From: Serendipita indica DSM 11827
Taxonomy: Eukaryota; Basidiomycota; Agaricomycetes; Sebacinales; Serendipitaceae
Reading direction: 5' to 3'
DNA length: 64,000 nucleotides
NCBI GenBank assembly: GCA_910890315.1
Contig: CAJVGD010000012.1
Span: forward strand, 992,001-1,056,000
Positions within the stretch are counted from its first letter, which is position 1. Each line of letters starts with the position of its first letter. The notes under the pieces were generated by a model that was given only the letters and a program-made list of their open reading frames with translations, did no database searches and had not been told where the DNA came from. Below are positions 11,388 to 25,132 of this stretch, in pieces. Made by a program: the position numbers and the translations under genes.

Positions 11388-13826
11388 ATGAACCTCACCG
11401 CGGACGATACAAGCCCAAACTTTAGCTGGTCGGGCGAATGGCGACGTCAGGCGACAAACCAGGTCAGCATCAACGACAACTTTTTCCTCAAGACGTACCA
11501 TGCCGCCCAGACAAAGGGGGCTAAAGTCAGCATCACATTTGTCGGTGAGTGCTTGCCGCGCCCCCCCCAGTAATCCTGTGCTAATGACGCCCGAGGATAG
11601 GCTCTGCATTTCAGATATACGGATCCACTGGTATGTATAACCATTTCCGTCCATTCGAGGCCGTATCAGTTCCCGCGCCTCACCCATGGCTATATACTCA
11701 CGCGACGCAGGGCCTAACCATGGCAAGTATTCTGTCACATACGACGGCACCATCAAATACACCACCGGCTTCGCTGAGCAGGCCCGGTACCAGCAGCTCC
11801 TCTTCTCCAACATATTTGGCACCGAGGCCGAGCGTCATACAGTCGTCTTACAAAATGAAGAAGACTTCTGGCTTGATTTGGACTTTATGGTTCTTACTCT
11901 TGCGTGCGTAGACACTCTGCCCCTGCTTCGTGTGCCTGCTTCCGCTTAAGACAAGACATACTGATCTAACCAATATTTGTACCCCCTAGTGCGACTACGG
12001 AAACGTCGACGACAGACATTGGCGCGTTTGAGTCGACTGTTACTCCGGCAACCGCTCTGCCGTCCTCATCCGCGGGCTCGACACTGAATGGTGACAACGG
12101 CGCGACCTCTTCAGACTCTTCCGTCTTCAAAATTATCACCTTTGCGCTTGCGGGTTTACTTGGTGTCCTACTCCTCGGCGCATTGATATGGTTCCTCCGT
12201 GGAAGGCGGCAACGGAGTCAATCACGGAACGCCGGATCAGAGCAAGAGGACCTACGGTATTCGATGAAGGGAGGACCAGGAACTCTGACCGATGGAACTG
12301 AAGGCAACGCGGACAAAGTCTTAGGAATTGGGCGGGTCAACATCGGTGCCAAGGAAGATGCATCCTATATGCAAACGCCAACAACAGGGTCGGGATACCC
12401 TGTAGATCAGCACCACAACGAAGTCAGGAGCGTCGGTAGTGGAAGCATTGTAAGCGGTGCTGCCCGCGAAACGCTCATCGCCCTCAATAACATGGGCAAA
12501 CGACCTGGATACAAGAACCTCCCAGGGGGCTCAGACGGTAGAGAAACGCCGACTTCGTTGAGGACGCTGGGTTCCGCTGGCCAGACATGGCTAGGCGCGG
12601 CCTCCAGGCGAGACTCGGAAGTGCGGTTCAAAGGGCGCGCACGAAACGAGAGCGTAACGAGCGATTCGGACCAAGCATCGAGCGGAACGCATCTAGTGCC
12701 AAATTATAACAACCGCTCGCAGCCGATGCGATCGTCTGCTCTGGCTCACCGGCCAGAACGAGACGAAGAATATGCGGATGAGGGGATGGGGCTAGATATT
12801 TACTCGTCCAACATGCGCAACGACGCAGAACGACGAGCGGCGGACCTACGGAGAAGCGCATCTGTTGCCTCATCCGGTATCTTGGACAGGATTACCTCTA
12901 GCCCACCACCTGCGGTACCAGAGCTCCCGCCGCTATCTGCACAGGGCAGCTACATGTCTTCCAACAACAACTCGAGTCGAGGGATGCGCAGTGCGTCTCC
13001 GCCACCGCAGACTGACAACGCGAGCATATATTCTGCCTCGGACGCGTACTCCGCGTTGACCCTGGCTACACGTGTTCGCCATCCGTATGGACGTGGAAAC
13101 TCGATGCTTGTGAGCTCCAATTCGAGCACACACAGCGGCGGAACTGCTTCGACTGCGCTACGACCACCACCAATCCGAACTCCCAACGAGGATCGTGAAC
13201 GCGAACGCAGTCAAAGGGAGCGGGAAAGGGCGGAAAAGGAGCAAGAGGCGGCTCGGGATCGTAAAAACCGTTCTGAATCGCGATACTCGCGCCCGCCGCC
13301 AGAATATGCTTCTCCAATAGCACAAAAGCAGCATCAAGAGTGGGGTAGCTCTCAGGGCGCGTCTTTGCAGCGACAAGGGACACGGCATGGCGACATTCCG
13401 ATTACGATTGAAGGAGGCTTTGGTGCTGAATTCGAGAGCGAGAGTCAGGAGAGTCACTCACACGCCTATGTTGGAAATACGAGCCATAGCAACGCCGCTC
13501 AACATGGTTATTCAAGCTACTCTCAACCACAACATGTTCGCAATAATTCTGCGATGGGCTCCGGGTCAACAACGCTGTCTGCGCCCAAACGTACGCTTCA
13601 ACCAGAACACAATGTGCGAAGCTACACGCCTGATCGTATCATGGCCGTTCCAGGTGATAGGAATCAGGGGTTAGGACGACCATCGGAAGACCGCGTATGG
13701 ACGTTGGACGGAGTAGCCTCTTCCCCGAAGAATATGATCGGGAGACCGATTATAGACGACCGCACTCGAATAGGGACGAGTAGCCAAGTACGACGCGTCT
13801 CCCGAGTGCCAGCCCCGATCCCATAG
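11388..13826 (+). CDS. Single-pass surface protein with jelly-roll-like ectodomain
   Basis: Exons 11388-11544, 11601-11630, 11711-11903 and 11990-13826 join in frame. The ectodomain starts MNLTADDTSPNFSWSGEW and contains SITFVGSAFQIYGSTGPNHG, YSVTYDGTIKYTT and QLLFSNIFGTEAERHTVVLQ, the pattern of the leaderless surface proteins very common in Agaricomycetes. A Thr/Ser stalk (ATTETSTTDIGAFESTVTPA) leads to one helix, IITFALAGLLGVLLLGALIW, followed by RGRRQRSQSR as stop-transfer and a long (about 550 residue) low-complexity, Ser/Arg-rich cytoplasmic tail with an ERERSQRERERAEKEQEAAR charged helix. Probably a plasma-membrane protein. The role is unknown; a sensor or adhesion role is only a guess. 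The start is uncertain because a TATA-like run lies five bases upstream of the ATG. Confidence 0.75.
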
Positions 13827-14622
13827 TATATTATTCTCATCTCATCTCATCTCCCTCTTTCACGACCTCATTGCCTACGACTAGTGGGCTCACTCTCACT
13901 CTTTACTTCTCTCTACTCACCGTCTATCCCTCTCCAAGAGCCCGGATGCTCTCACGCCCGATCCATGGTTGGGCCCAGCAGCAACGCTGGCTAGCTGCAA
14001 TCTCATGAGGCTAGCGCAAGCGCTAGCTCCTATTTCTGTGCCATCCGTGTCTCATGGAGGATAGTCTCCGTACCGACCACTCCGCCCCGTTCTTCCCCCC
14101 CTGGATCCCTTTTTCCGAGTGACTTTTTTTTTTGCATGGCATCTTGGCATATCTGGAGGAATGTACGATGGACTGATTTGGTTTATTGAAATTTTAATGT
14201 GCATAGTTTTGATCGTACTAATGAACGCCACGTCTTGGGTATTTTCTGTCCGGATATTTCTAATCGCGGCAAAGGCGAGAGCAGCGGCTAGGCTCTGAGA
14301 CGAGAACGGGATTCGTCGGGCGACATCGGATTGGAGCCCAAAAGTCCGAGTAGATGCGTCTGAAAGTGGCAACGGATTGATTTTCATGCCGCTACGACGA
14401 ACAAGGACGCCCGACGCCGTTGCCGAGGAAGCTGACCAAGTCTGGCGCTGAGCATGTTCTGTTCGAAGAATGTGCACGGTTGGATTATCAACGAGAGCCA
14501 GACGTTTGGTAAGCGACACGGGCGGGTCCAAAAAGATAAAAGCCAATGGAGCCCATTACGCCCAACTCGAGAAACCTTGACTCCTTCCACCACATCCCCT
14601 CCCATCTCACAGCTGAAAAATA
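13827..14622. other. Intergenic with GAPDH promoter
   Basis: Holds the GAPDH promoter. A pyrimidine-rich leader runs up to the ATG (about 14575-14612), as is usual for strongly expressed basidiomycete genes. A reverse frame stays open at 14052-14546 but shows no family pattern and I do not call it. A perfect inverted repeat lies at 14010-14027. Confidence 0.5.
14010..14027. repeat. Short perfect inverted repeat (8-bp arms)
   Basis: GCTAGCGC and its reverse complement are separated by AA. It could form a hairpin or be a protein-binding palindrome, 3' of the surface protein gene and about 600 bp upstream of GAPDH. Confidence 0.6.
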
Positions 14623-15993
<1,371 letters not shown>

Positions 15994-16109
15994 TCTAGAT
16001 TAAAACATGTTGTGAATAGAAAGCAAATACAGTCATTGTACCATTCACGCCAGGACCAGGTTATGAGCGCCGCTCCATAAGAATAAAGATCTAGAGGCAA
16101 ATAGAACAA

Positions 16110-19100
16110 CTAGAAAACGTTTCCTCTACCCCTAGGATCACCGATCAAGTGTTGGTGTGGCTGGTTTGCTGGCGAGCTAAGGCCACGAGTGCGTGGTCCT
16201 TGCGGCCGAGGACTTGAGACTCCAGGATGCCCAGTCTGGTGCCTAAATGGTCTTGCAGATGGTGGATCATTTGGCCACGGCAGAGACGAGGCACCTCCAT
16301 CGCTCTCTGCGCCTCTGTCGACCCTGCCTTCGTTGGGTGGTGACCAGTGCGGGGGTTCACGCCATTGTTGGCCTGGGTTCCATTGCTGCTCCATATTAGG
16401 AGGAGGGTACCCTCGTTCATATCCATTCATGTTCTGCTGTATCGGTCGCCTCCCATTCAAGGGCGGCGCAGAGTTTGGCGTGTGAGGGTCGGACCTATAT
16501 CCATCTTCTCCCCTCGTATGGAATGGAACGTCTCTATAGTCGACTGGAGATGCAGAATTATATTGTTGCGGAGGGGCTGGACGGACATGACCAGGAGGGT
16601 TGTCTCGAGAGCTCGATGAGGGAGGATGCCCGAGCTTGGGAGAGGCGCCTTCCCATTCCTTCGACGTCGTAATCTGGCCTCGAGAGCTCAGTGGATAATG
16701 ATCGGGCGTAGCAGGGGGTCGCTCCCACTCCTTTGACGGCGTCTCTTTGCTGCCCTTGAGCGAATTGAGCCGCTTGCGCATGCTCTTCCCGAATCCTCCA
16801 AAGGCGCTACCAGAGCTCTTGACGCTTTCATCGGTACTCGGACGAGTGTCATGCCCCGAGCCAAAGTGGCCATCTCTGAGATTCGACCTGCTTTGCTTGC
16901 GCATCTTCCTCAGCGTATTCGCCGTCGCATTGCCTAGTTCACTCATTGGAATGCGGGGACTAGGTACCGAGTAATCTTCGTAGCCCGGTGTTCCAAACGT
17001 CTGCACGCTTGGCGACTTGCTCAGATCGACTGGTGTGCCCGCACTCCTGCCGTCTGTCATCCACGTCGTAGAGCCACCCTCGGATAATGCATTCTGAGAG
17101 TCAGGCGAATAAATATCACGAGGGTAAAACTCTTTCGAGAGCTCATGTCCGCTAGCGATCACAATTCCTCCGCGGTCCACCTGAGCTTCAGGTGATTTTG
17201 GGCCCGGGTCGTCGTGAGAGCCATTTGAAGATTGGAAATTGGATCCTTCACGCATGTCTGGCAGACGAGGGAATGAGACCGCGTTGGTACCCTGGGTTTC
17301 CGGGTGTTTGGTGGGAGGCTCATGGTCGTATCCGTATCCTTGAACGATATCGTCGAGATCATCCGATTTGATAGGAACCTTGACTTCCACCGGAATGTTC
17401 TTGTCCCTAGAATCTCCCTTCCCGGGTTTGGTCGAGCCCTTGATTCCCCGCTTGAAACCGGATACCCCCACTCTCAGGCTGCTCGCCATACCCCCAATAG
17501 TTTCCCGGTATTCGAGGGCACCTGTGAGCAATCCCCCAGATAGTGCATCAGTGATGGCCGCGACGGGCGCTGCTCCTTCGGACACTGCGACATCAGTCAC
17601 AGTAGAGAACGGCGAGATGATGGATCCAAGAGCAGAACCGAGGGACTCAGACTGCAAATCAAGTGGAATCTCGATCTGAGGATCTGACTCAAGCCCGAGT
17701 TTCACCTCAGTTGTTGCGACTTTCTTTGCTGGAGCTGGATGGCCACTCTTTTGCGCAGCGGCAATGAGCGTCTGCAACATGGATACGATGCTATCCATGC
17801 GCTCGTCGAGCCGGCCAATCTTGTCATTGACTTGAACTATTGAGGCATTGAGACTTTTGACCTACCAGAGCTGGTCAGAACCTTTGTCACAATGGGCTCG
17901 AAACACAAACCTCATTCATAATTGCGGCATTGGAGTGATTTTCGAGCTCGTCTGACTCGTCTGCTGTAGAAGCTTTGTCGACGAGCCGCTTCATCTCACC
18001 ACTTGGGTGGTTGTACTAGGATGGTCTTTAGAATAGAATTCTAGGCAGTCTCGTATTGCACTCACAGCATTGTACCATCCAGCATAGATTCCGCCGGCGA
18101 AGCACGTAATGTGCAACTCGACATGCAGTTTTTGCGCACGCCACCCTCTAATAAGCGCTTGCATGCGATCGTGAAACATGTCTGTGAGCATGTCCAAGGT
18201 CTCCGTCATGATTGCCAAAGCGCCATCTGATACACTGCCTCCGGAGAGCGCCTGTTCCATATCCTCGACATGTCTCCCTAGGATCAACGATGCGATGCAC
18301 AAGAACACGAGCTCGATTCGGGTATCCGTACCGCCAAGGAGGACAGGCAAGTCTGCGGGATCGTCCAGCAACCATTTGAGTACGTCGAGGCGTTCTGAAA
18401 TGATCTTGATTTGGTCCTTTGATGCTTGGTCGAGTAGTTCCTGTAAGCGCGTCTCGCCTTCCATGGACAAGTCTTGCATGGCACTGTCGTCGGCTTGTAC
18501 AGTGTGCGCCCACGAGTTCATATTTCTCATGATACGGAGCTTCTGGGTGTACTTCGTGACTAGTCCCGCGTAGCCTTCGTCGCCATTGCCTTTGTGTTTG
18601 TCCACTACTTGCCTGCACAATTTGCTCAGGTCGTCAAGGTGTTCAGCAATTTGGTTGGTATATCTAATGCGTGGTGAGAAATGAAGGATTGTCAGGAAGA
18701 ATTGCATACTTGATGTTGCTCATCCTCCACCCAATCGCCCAGCTAATACAGGTTAATGACACCTCGGTCGACTGTTATAAACTCACTATGCTAGCCACTC
18801 GGGGGTAGACCATGACTCGGGTCGCTGTGTCAGGAAAGAATTGACCTCGTAGAGCGAGATGAAGCCACTACCATCCTCGTCGATCGCGTCACCAATAGCA
18901 GGATGGTCTATCACATCGTGAGTTGAGGATTAGGCAGTCAATTTGGTACTCACGCATGACTTTGGAAATGATTGCCAACGTCCAGTTATCTTTTGGGGTC
19001 TGCCCATCGTTTTTGATAATCTCGTTGCGAAACTTCTCCTCGTAGTGGTTGCTTAGTTCTGTATGTTGTTTAGCAACTAAACTAAATAGCACCGAGTGAC

Positions 19101-20684
19101 GCACCATCAACAAAGTGGCGACACTTGACGCTCAATCTCCACGCCTAGAAGACAATCAGGTGACGGAGCTTGACAAAGGATTGCCACGTACGTTTGCTTG
19201 CCAAACCGCTTTGACGTCTGGATCTTCAATCAGTTCATGAGGTCCAGAGTCGAGCTATTCAAGGTCAGTCGCGTGATTCGTTGGGGTGGGACGGCACACC
19301 TTTTTGAGAATGGCCTCCTTTGCTTTATTGACACTCTCATGCATCTGTGCCATCGAAGCCTCGAGTTTGAAGTGAAACTGCTTCCTGCGTGGCATTAGGA
19401 TCAGCACATCAAGAATGACCTTGGGACTGACATATTCGACACCAAGAGGTCATCCAGACTCGTGTCCAAGAGTGCTTGCGTGTTTCCTGTGACACGTCCG
19501 CCACCAATCAAGACGGAAACTTCCTCGAGCTTAGCTTTGTCGTGGAGCACAACCTCGCGACCACAAGCTTCGACGAGTCTGACGGCTTGTGCTTCTTGTT
19601 CGTTGACGGGCTGCCCGAGTCGTGCGAGTATGAGCTCTGTGTTGGCTTTGATGCGTTCGACATCGGCCTGCATCGTTTGGCCGCGACCATCTGCACGGAC
19701 GAGGAGCACATCTTGGAGGTCGCGTCGGTACTGATTGAATTGGTCATTGAAGAGCTGCATCCGGAGTTTAAAGTCGGAAGATTTGAAAAAGCGAACTGTG
19801 GCACTCGATAAGAAGTGAAAGGTCTGAAGGAGTTATACATACCGACGGGTTGTTTGCATTTGTTGTAATATAGGTCGGCAAGGTCACCTCGTATGCACTT
19901 AGACAGAGAAGCAACACAAAATAGAAACACCTACCGAATTCTTCCATGCTCTTGCGCATGGCGTCCAATAAGTGTTCGAGACGCCAACTGAGCTCGTCTT
20001 CCCCGAGCGCTAAACCGTCAAGGTGTCGGAGAACGAAGAGCATTGTAGTCTACTCAACGTCAATACTTGCCTCTTTAAAAGACATCAACCGACCATGGAA
20101 TGAAACATGGCGACGATTTGCTCGCTATTATCTCGTCTGTCAAGCTCCAGCTTGAGGAGGCCCTGTGAATCGCCTTTAATCCAGCCAGCAATTGAAGCGG
20201 GGCACCAATCACCTTGAGGACTTCGACAGCTAACTATGTCAAGCTCTATCAGATGGCCGAACATGAATTGACGCCCAAGAAGAGAAGCGCTGACCTTTGC
20301 AGGCGGAAAAAAGACAGAGGTGCCCTCAATGACGACGAGGACGCGGTTCATGGTGTTGAGGACCGTGCGAGCGCGAGCTTTGCTCTTTTTCTTGTCGGGT
20401 GTAGCTAGCGTCGGCGACGAGTTGAAAGAACGGAGAAGCAAGAATCAGAAGATGGGAACATGTTAGATGCAATTAGAGGGACTAGGAGATTGCATAGCGT
20501 ACCCTGTGCCTCTTCGATAATCCACTTTTCGGCTTCGACAACCATGACTTGTGCCTGCGAGAGCTCTACGGCATCGACTACATTCCAAACGGGTGATCAG
20601 AGGCGAGCATTTCCAGGCAACGCTATGGAAGAGAACCTCACCTGGTTTGTTCTCGGAGAGGGCCATGAGGGCGAGATCGGCCAT
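16110..20684 (-). CDS. Large EF-hand protein with disordered Pro/Ser-rich tail
   Basis: The gene starts MADLALMALSENKP and, with many short introns, runs through alpha-helical segments, an EF-hand (AIDEDGSGFISLYEVNSFLT, near 18815-18890 on the minus strand) followed by RPESWSTPEWLAY, a helical repeat-like block (LDDLSKLCRQVVDKHKGNGD onward; MTETLDMLTDMFHDRMQALI) and a final exon of roughly 560 residues that is disordered, rich in Pro, Ser and Gly and ends PRGRGNVF. The helical plus EF-hand part resembles a family I know from Ceratobasidiaceae genomes, usually annotated only as EF-hand domain-containing protein. The EF loop has D-x-D-x-S-G-F-I-S-x-x-E, so calcium binding is plausible. Location and partners are unknown. 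Some internal splice sites are uncertain. Confidence 0.72.
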
Positions 20685-21189
20685 GGTTGTGGGAATATCG
20701 TGTGAATGTGATGAGCCTGTTGATCCCGGCGAAGGTTGGGTAATATATGAAAGTCGAGGTAGAGGCCAAAAATACTTGTCAGCGAAGATGGGAGATGGTA
20801 ACGTGGTGCCTTTGTGTCAAAGGCTTGTCGGGTACGAGTCAAGCGCTGCCCGAGCCAACGGTAAACCCACGCAATTCAGCCGGCCAGGCTCTGGGCCCCT
20901 ATTATTTGCACAGGTCAGATGCAGGTCGACTAGCAGACGCTTACTTCTAGCTGGTCTGTATTGCTCCCCATTATGTCTCCTATACTTCTATGGCGACACT
21001 CGAAACGCAAAATTGGATTCGGTTTGACATTGTCGGTGCGTCACGTCGGCTTCGCTGCCACTTGTGGTCGACGCGTTCCGCCATTGCCAATTCGTTTCGT
21101 CCGCCGTGGGCACTTGCTCTTGTCAGCTTTGAGAGCTCCAACAGCGTCACACATCTTGCACTCTTCCTCGTCCAGTGCTCGTCTCGACA
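20685..21189. other. Divergent intergenic region
   Basis: Shared upstream region of the minus-strand EF-hand gene and the plus-strand orphan at 21190. I see no gene and no clear TATA box. Confidence 0.3.
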
Positions 21190-22070
21190 ATGTCTGTCAA
21201 GGTAAGCACGCTACACGAGTACATAGTGAATTGACGGTTGACAAGAGAACCAGAAAGTCACCACGCTCAAACGAACAATCTCCAGATGGATTATAAAGCC
21301 CGGGACACCCCAGGCTGGAGACACAAAGGCTGATGACTTTGCTAATCAGTGCGTTTCCTCGGCTTGCGTCCTACAACAGCTGACAGCGCTTACTTGTTCA
21401 GAACTGAATCGCCAGTGGCTTCTACAGCATGCGTTGAAGCCGACTCAGCTGAGACGACCCGCATCATCTGGAGCAGGCATTACCTCAGACTATCCATACC
21501 CTTTCCCGTCTATCACTCCAAATACCACGAAGAGTGTAAACCCACAGATCGACATAGGTCGTGGTCCAGAGCTAACTCGGGCGAAACGCTGGCGAAAGCG
21601 GCGCGACTCGATGGAGAGCCTCAAAGCCTATATTCGTCAGCATATTATCGAATTCGAGGCATCCAATCCTGGACCACTCTTCCCGCTCGAAGAATATGGT
21701 CGTACATGCTTCGTAAGGATTTCATTATCTCCGAGGATGTCAATTTATTTCTCTATAGATGCATGGCTGCGACGAGTGGCACATCGAAAATCGTGAGAAG
21801 CAGCACGCCTTTGTCGCGCACTGTGACTGCGATATTATGAGCGATTACAACGTCCTTCATCGACATATTGCAGATTTTGGCGACTTTATCGACCCACCAC
21901 ATCCCAGTCTCTGTTTCTCAAGCCTTCATCCCCTCCGTCGTCGCCGCGAGCATGAGGAAAGTACGATATCCACATTCCCTTCGACGCCTATAGACTGCGA
22001 GGCATCTTCTTCGTCTTTCAGCTTTGAATTTCAGGTCTGCACGATAAACTCGAAAAGTGGCAAGGTCTAG
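21190..22070 (+). CDS. Orphan protein, function unknown
   Basis: Probable three-exon gene. MSVK ends at a GTAAGC donor and joins KVTTLKRTISRWIIKPGTPQ; the frame continues through DDFANQ, ELNRQWLLQHALKPTQLRRP, a Pro-rich part, the basic helix TRAKRWRKRRDSMESLKAYI and EEYGRTCF, then an intron (GTAAGG to CTATAG) and MHGCDEWHIENREKQHAFVA, HCDCDIMSDYNVLHRHIADF, GDFIDPPHP and a Ser-rich end. The Cys/His-containing segment HGCDEWH and HCDC might bind metal but I do not match it to a family. The middle exon could be read with an extra 53-nt intron that shifts frame, so this is a weak model. UTP4 converges on it, with its stop about 150 bp downstream. Confidence 0.5.
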
Positions 22071-22219
22071 GGGTGGGCTCCCAGTCCAGCATTTACTTCG
22101 TTTATTTTCTGTATAACATCCAGTCGACTTTTTAGAGCAGAGGCGGTCGTTGCATCTCTTATAGATTGGGTCCCCACATGTGCACTTGTACACAATGAAT
22201 CAAAATTTGTTTTCATCTG

Positions 22220-25019
22220 TTACGAGCCATACTTGGGCTTGAAGTACGCAGGCGGGAGCGTACTCAGCACGTCAAGCAACGGCCTTTCTACCACGATCAT
22301 CTCCTCCGCGTTCAGAAACTGAACGCCAAGTAGATTGCGATACTTGTCCGTCATTGTGAGTGCCATGCGAGATAGCGTCTTGTTCTCGAATGGCCTGCCC
22401 TTTTTCTCATTGTCCTTTTTGCCTTCATCCTCGTCTTCTCCCATCACATTTTCTTCGTCGCTGTCTCCTTGTTCGTTCTCATCTTGCGAATCTGGATGAT
22501 CCTCGTCTCGCTTGCGCTTCGACGACCCGTGCGTCCCGCCCGAGACCCCGAGCGAACTTGTATGCATCCTGAACCGACAGATCCACGTCGGCCCCCACAT
22601 AACAATGGTCTGATACTCCAACGGACTTCGCTTCGTTGGCGACTGGGCTCTGTCTGAATTCGTGGCGATTGGCAAAAACTGGAGGCCCATGATAGATATG
22701 CGCTGAGTCCCGAGCTTTTTGGAGACGAGCCGTGACATTTCTCGCTGCCACTCAGGGAACAGCCGCCTCTCGACATCATATACCCTTATGGCGTTGTCCG
22801 GCGTCGCAACCACTAGATATCTCGACGAGAATGCGTCAAACGCCAATGCGGATATTGGATAGGGGAAGGTGGGTAGTGCGCAGTGGAAGTGCAACGCATC
22901 GAGATTGAACACGTTTATTCTCCCTAGCACATCGCTCGATGCGAGCCATTGTCCATCCAGGCTGGTGGCTAAGTTGCTAATGTGCGTCACGATCAGATTC
23001 TGCTCGTCCGCATCATCAATGTCCATGCTGGAGGACGTGCTCAGAGGCTTGAGCAGACGAGTGCGCGAGTCGAGATGTCGGTGCTGATCAAATACGCGCA
23101 AAACGAGAGGATTCGATCTCGTGTCGAGGGAGAGAACGACGACGTAGCCACTCTGGGCAAGGCCAACGATGAGTTTGCTCGAGTCGGGCGAAAAGATGAG
23201 CGAGGTCGCGCCTCCTGAACAGGATGATGGCAATGAGTCCTTGATAATGGTTGCAATGGTTTTGATACGTTTGGGCTGAAGGGTACTGCCATCCTGGTGC
23301 TCGTGAGCGTGATTCCGTTGAGACAATAAGACATACCTTGCGAAGTAGGAAAAGTTTCACCTCGTTCGCGTCAGCCACCGCCAACCATCGGCCATCTGCC
23401 GATAATGCAAGAGCAGACAATGTCGTCGCCGTATTGAGTTGCAAGTCCAAGAGCTTTACCCAGCCATCCGGGATTTCTTTCATCACCTCCTCGTCAACTT
23501 CGTTCGGGGGCTCTTTAATTCGCCACACAGACACTCTCGAGTCGTTCCGACACGCTACTAAACGTGCATGTCCCGCAACGGCTATAACAGAGCGCGTGAA
23601 TGGCGCTCTAGAGCAGTATGCTTCTTCAAATGTCGCAAGATTGCTTTTCCCAAAAGGATTGGCGTATTTGGACGGATTCTGATTTGGTGGCGCGCAGGGA
23701 ATGGTGACTGGGGACATGTCGAGGCCCGCAGAGACAAGTAGCGGCGGTATATCACCAGTTACAGCGTTGGATTTTGCGCTAGCAGCGGCAGGGAAGAGAG
23801 ACTGTGGGGGCCATATTGCGAGTGCACGCACATCGTGAGAATGCAGTCGCCGTGCTTTCGATTGAATCCAACGGTTTTGTTTGCCACTGGAGAGAATAGA
23901 TGGCTTGCCAGCGGAAATCTCGACGGGCAGGAATTCAGCCACCTTTTGGTCAACACCAGACGTGTAAACAGCGTTGCTCCAATGATTGATTGCCATGCAT
24001 AGTACGTCTGCTCCGTGAGATGTGTATGAGTGCAATTGAGTACATGTGCGGGAATCCCAAAACTTGACCATGCCCATCGAGTCGCCAGAAATGATTTTAC
24101 CGTCACTGTACGGTTTTAGGGGCCAGAGGAAATAACTGCTAAGTGGTACTCACCCGAGCACTCCAACAGCCCATACAAGCGTCTTTTCACTTCGTGTCTT
24201 GTCAGTGCTCATTCGGTCCACCATGCGCCCTGATCGAACGTCCCACTTGCGTAGACTGCTATCAGAACAGCCTGTCACAAGCCACTGATCCACCCAAGCA
24301 TCTTCGTCGTCACTTTCTACATCGCTTCCAGCCATAGAAGTCTTAGCACGCCTCGTCGGTGGTCCCCAGGCAATACTAAGAATTTTGGCTTTGACGCGAT
24401 CAAATTTACGATGTAGTACGAAAGAATCGTCCTCCAAAGACACCATACGGACACAACCGTCTTCGCAGCCCAACGCCAATGCGGTGGAAGTCGGATTGAC
24501 AGCGATGGACCATATCGAACCGCCTTGAGAAGGCAGCGACCGTCGGGCGGAGCAACGAACTAAATCCCATTCTGTCAATTCACTTCCACCACCTGCACTG
24601 AAAAGTCGCAGACTGTCGAGATTGTCTGGCGCACATTCTCCGCTAGGATCTCGCCATGCAAAGGCGAGGGAGTCTACTTTTGATGGTCTGGGTGCAAATA
24701 TAGTCTGAAATATCAATATTCAGTATGAAGCAGCTCGTTTTAGGACAACGCAAAGGTTTTCCACAGGGAGGCATTGATCAAAAGAACTGACCTGCCAAAT
24801 CACCCAGCCTTGGTGCATCTTATTTGGAGGACATGAACCCGCCCATTTCCATATTTCAACGTTTCCATTGGCTCGACCGACGGCGAGGAGTGGTATCACA
24901 TTTGGCGGAAATTTTCGAGGCGGAAGGATGGTAGGAGGAAAAGCGAGAGAGGTGATAGGAGACGGCGACCAATCAATAAATCTACACCTGTGTAGTCGAA
25001 CGGTTTGCTTTTCCGCCAT
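22220..25019 (-). CDS. UTP4: UTP4 (Cirhin): WD40 subunit of U3 small-subunit processome
   Basis: Nucleolar t-UTP/UTP-A protein needed for pre-rRNA transcription and 18S processing. Start MAEKQTVRLHRCRFIDWSPS is followed by ITSLAFPP, LAVGRANGNVEIWKW, LFSAGGGSELTEWDL, IWSIAVNPTSTALALGCEDG, WLVTGCSDSSLRKWDVRSGR, the family-typical VWAVGVLGDGKIISGDSMGM with VKFWDSRTCTQLHSYTSHGA, and later WLAVADANEVKLFLLR. A second propeller follows (ISNLATSLDGQWLASSDVLG, FPYPISALAFDAFSSRYLVV), an acidic Asp/Glu linker, then MVVVERP-like MIVVERPLLDVLSTLPPAYF and KPKYGS before TAA at 22220-22222. Length and domain order are those of full Utp4 (two WD40 propellers). Several introns of about 50 nt. Lies 113 bp downstream of CASP on the same strand. 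Confidence 0.92.
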
Positions 25020-25132
25020 CGGAGGTGGGAGTGGCCAAGAAAGGAATAAGCGAATATAACATTGGAGATAAATAGGTACACGTGCAAGAAGCAAACATGA
25101 AGTGCAAAAATGAGAGATGATGCAGGAGAAGG

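Noticed and set aside
14052-14546. Reverse open frame of about 165 residues upstream of GAPDH
   Set aside because: No recognisable domain, low-complexity ends, and it overlaps the GAPDH promoter.
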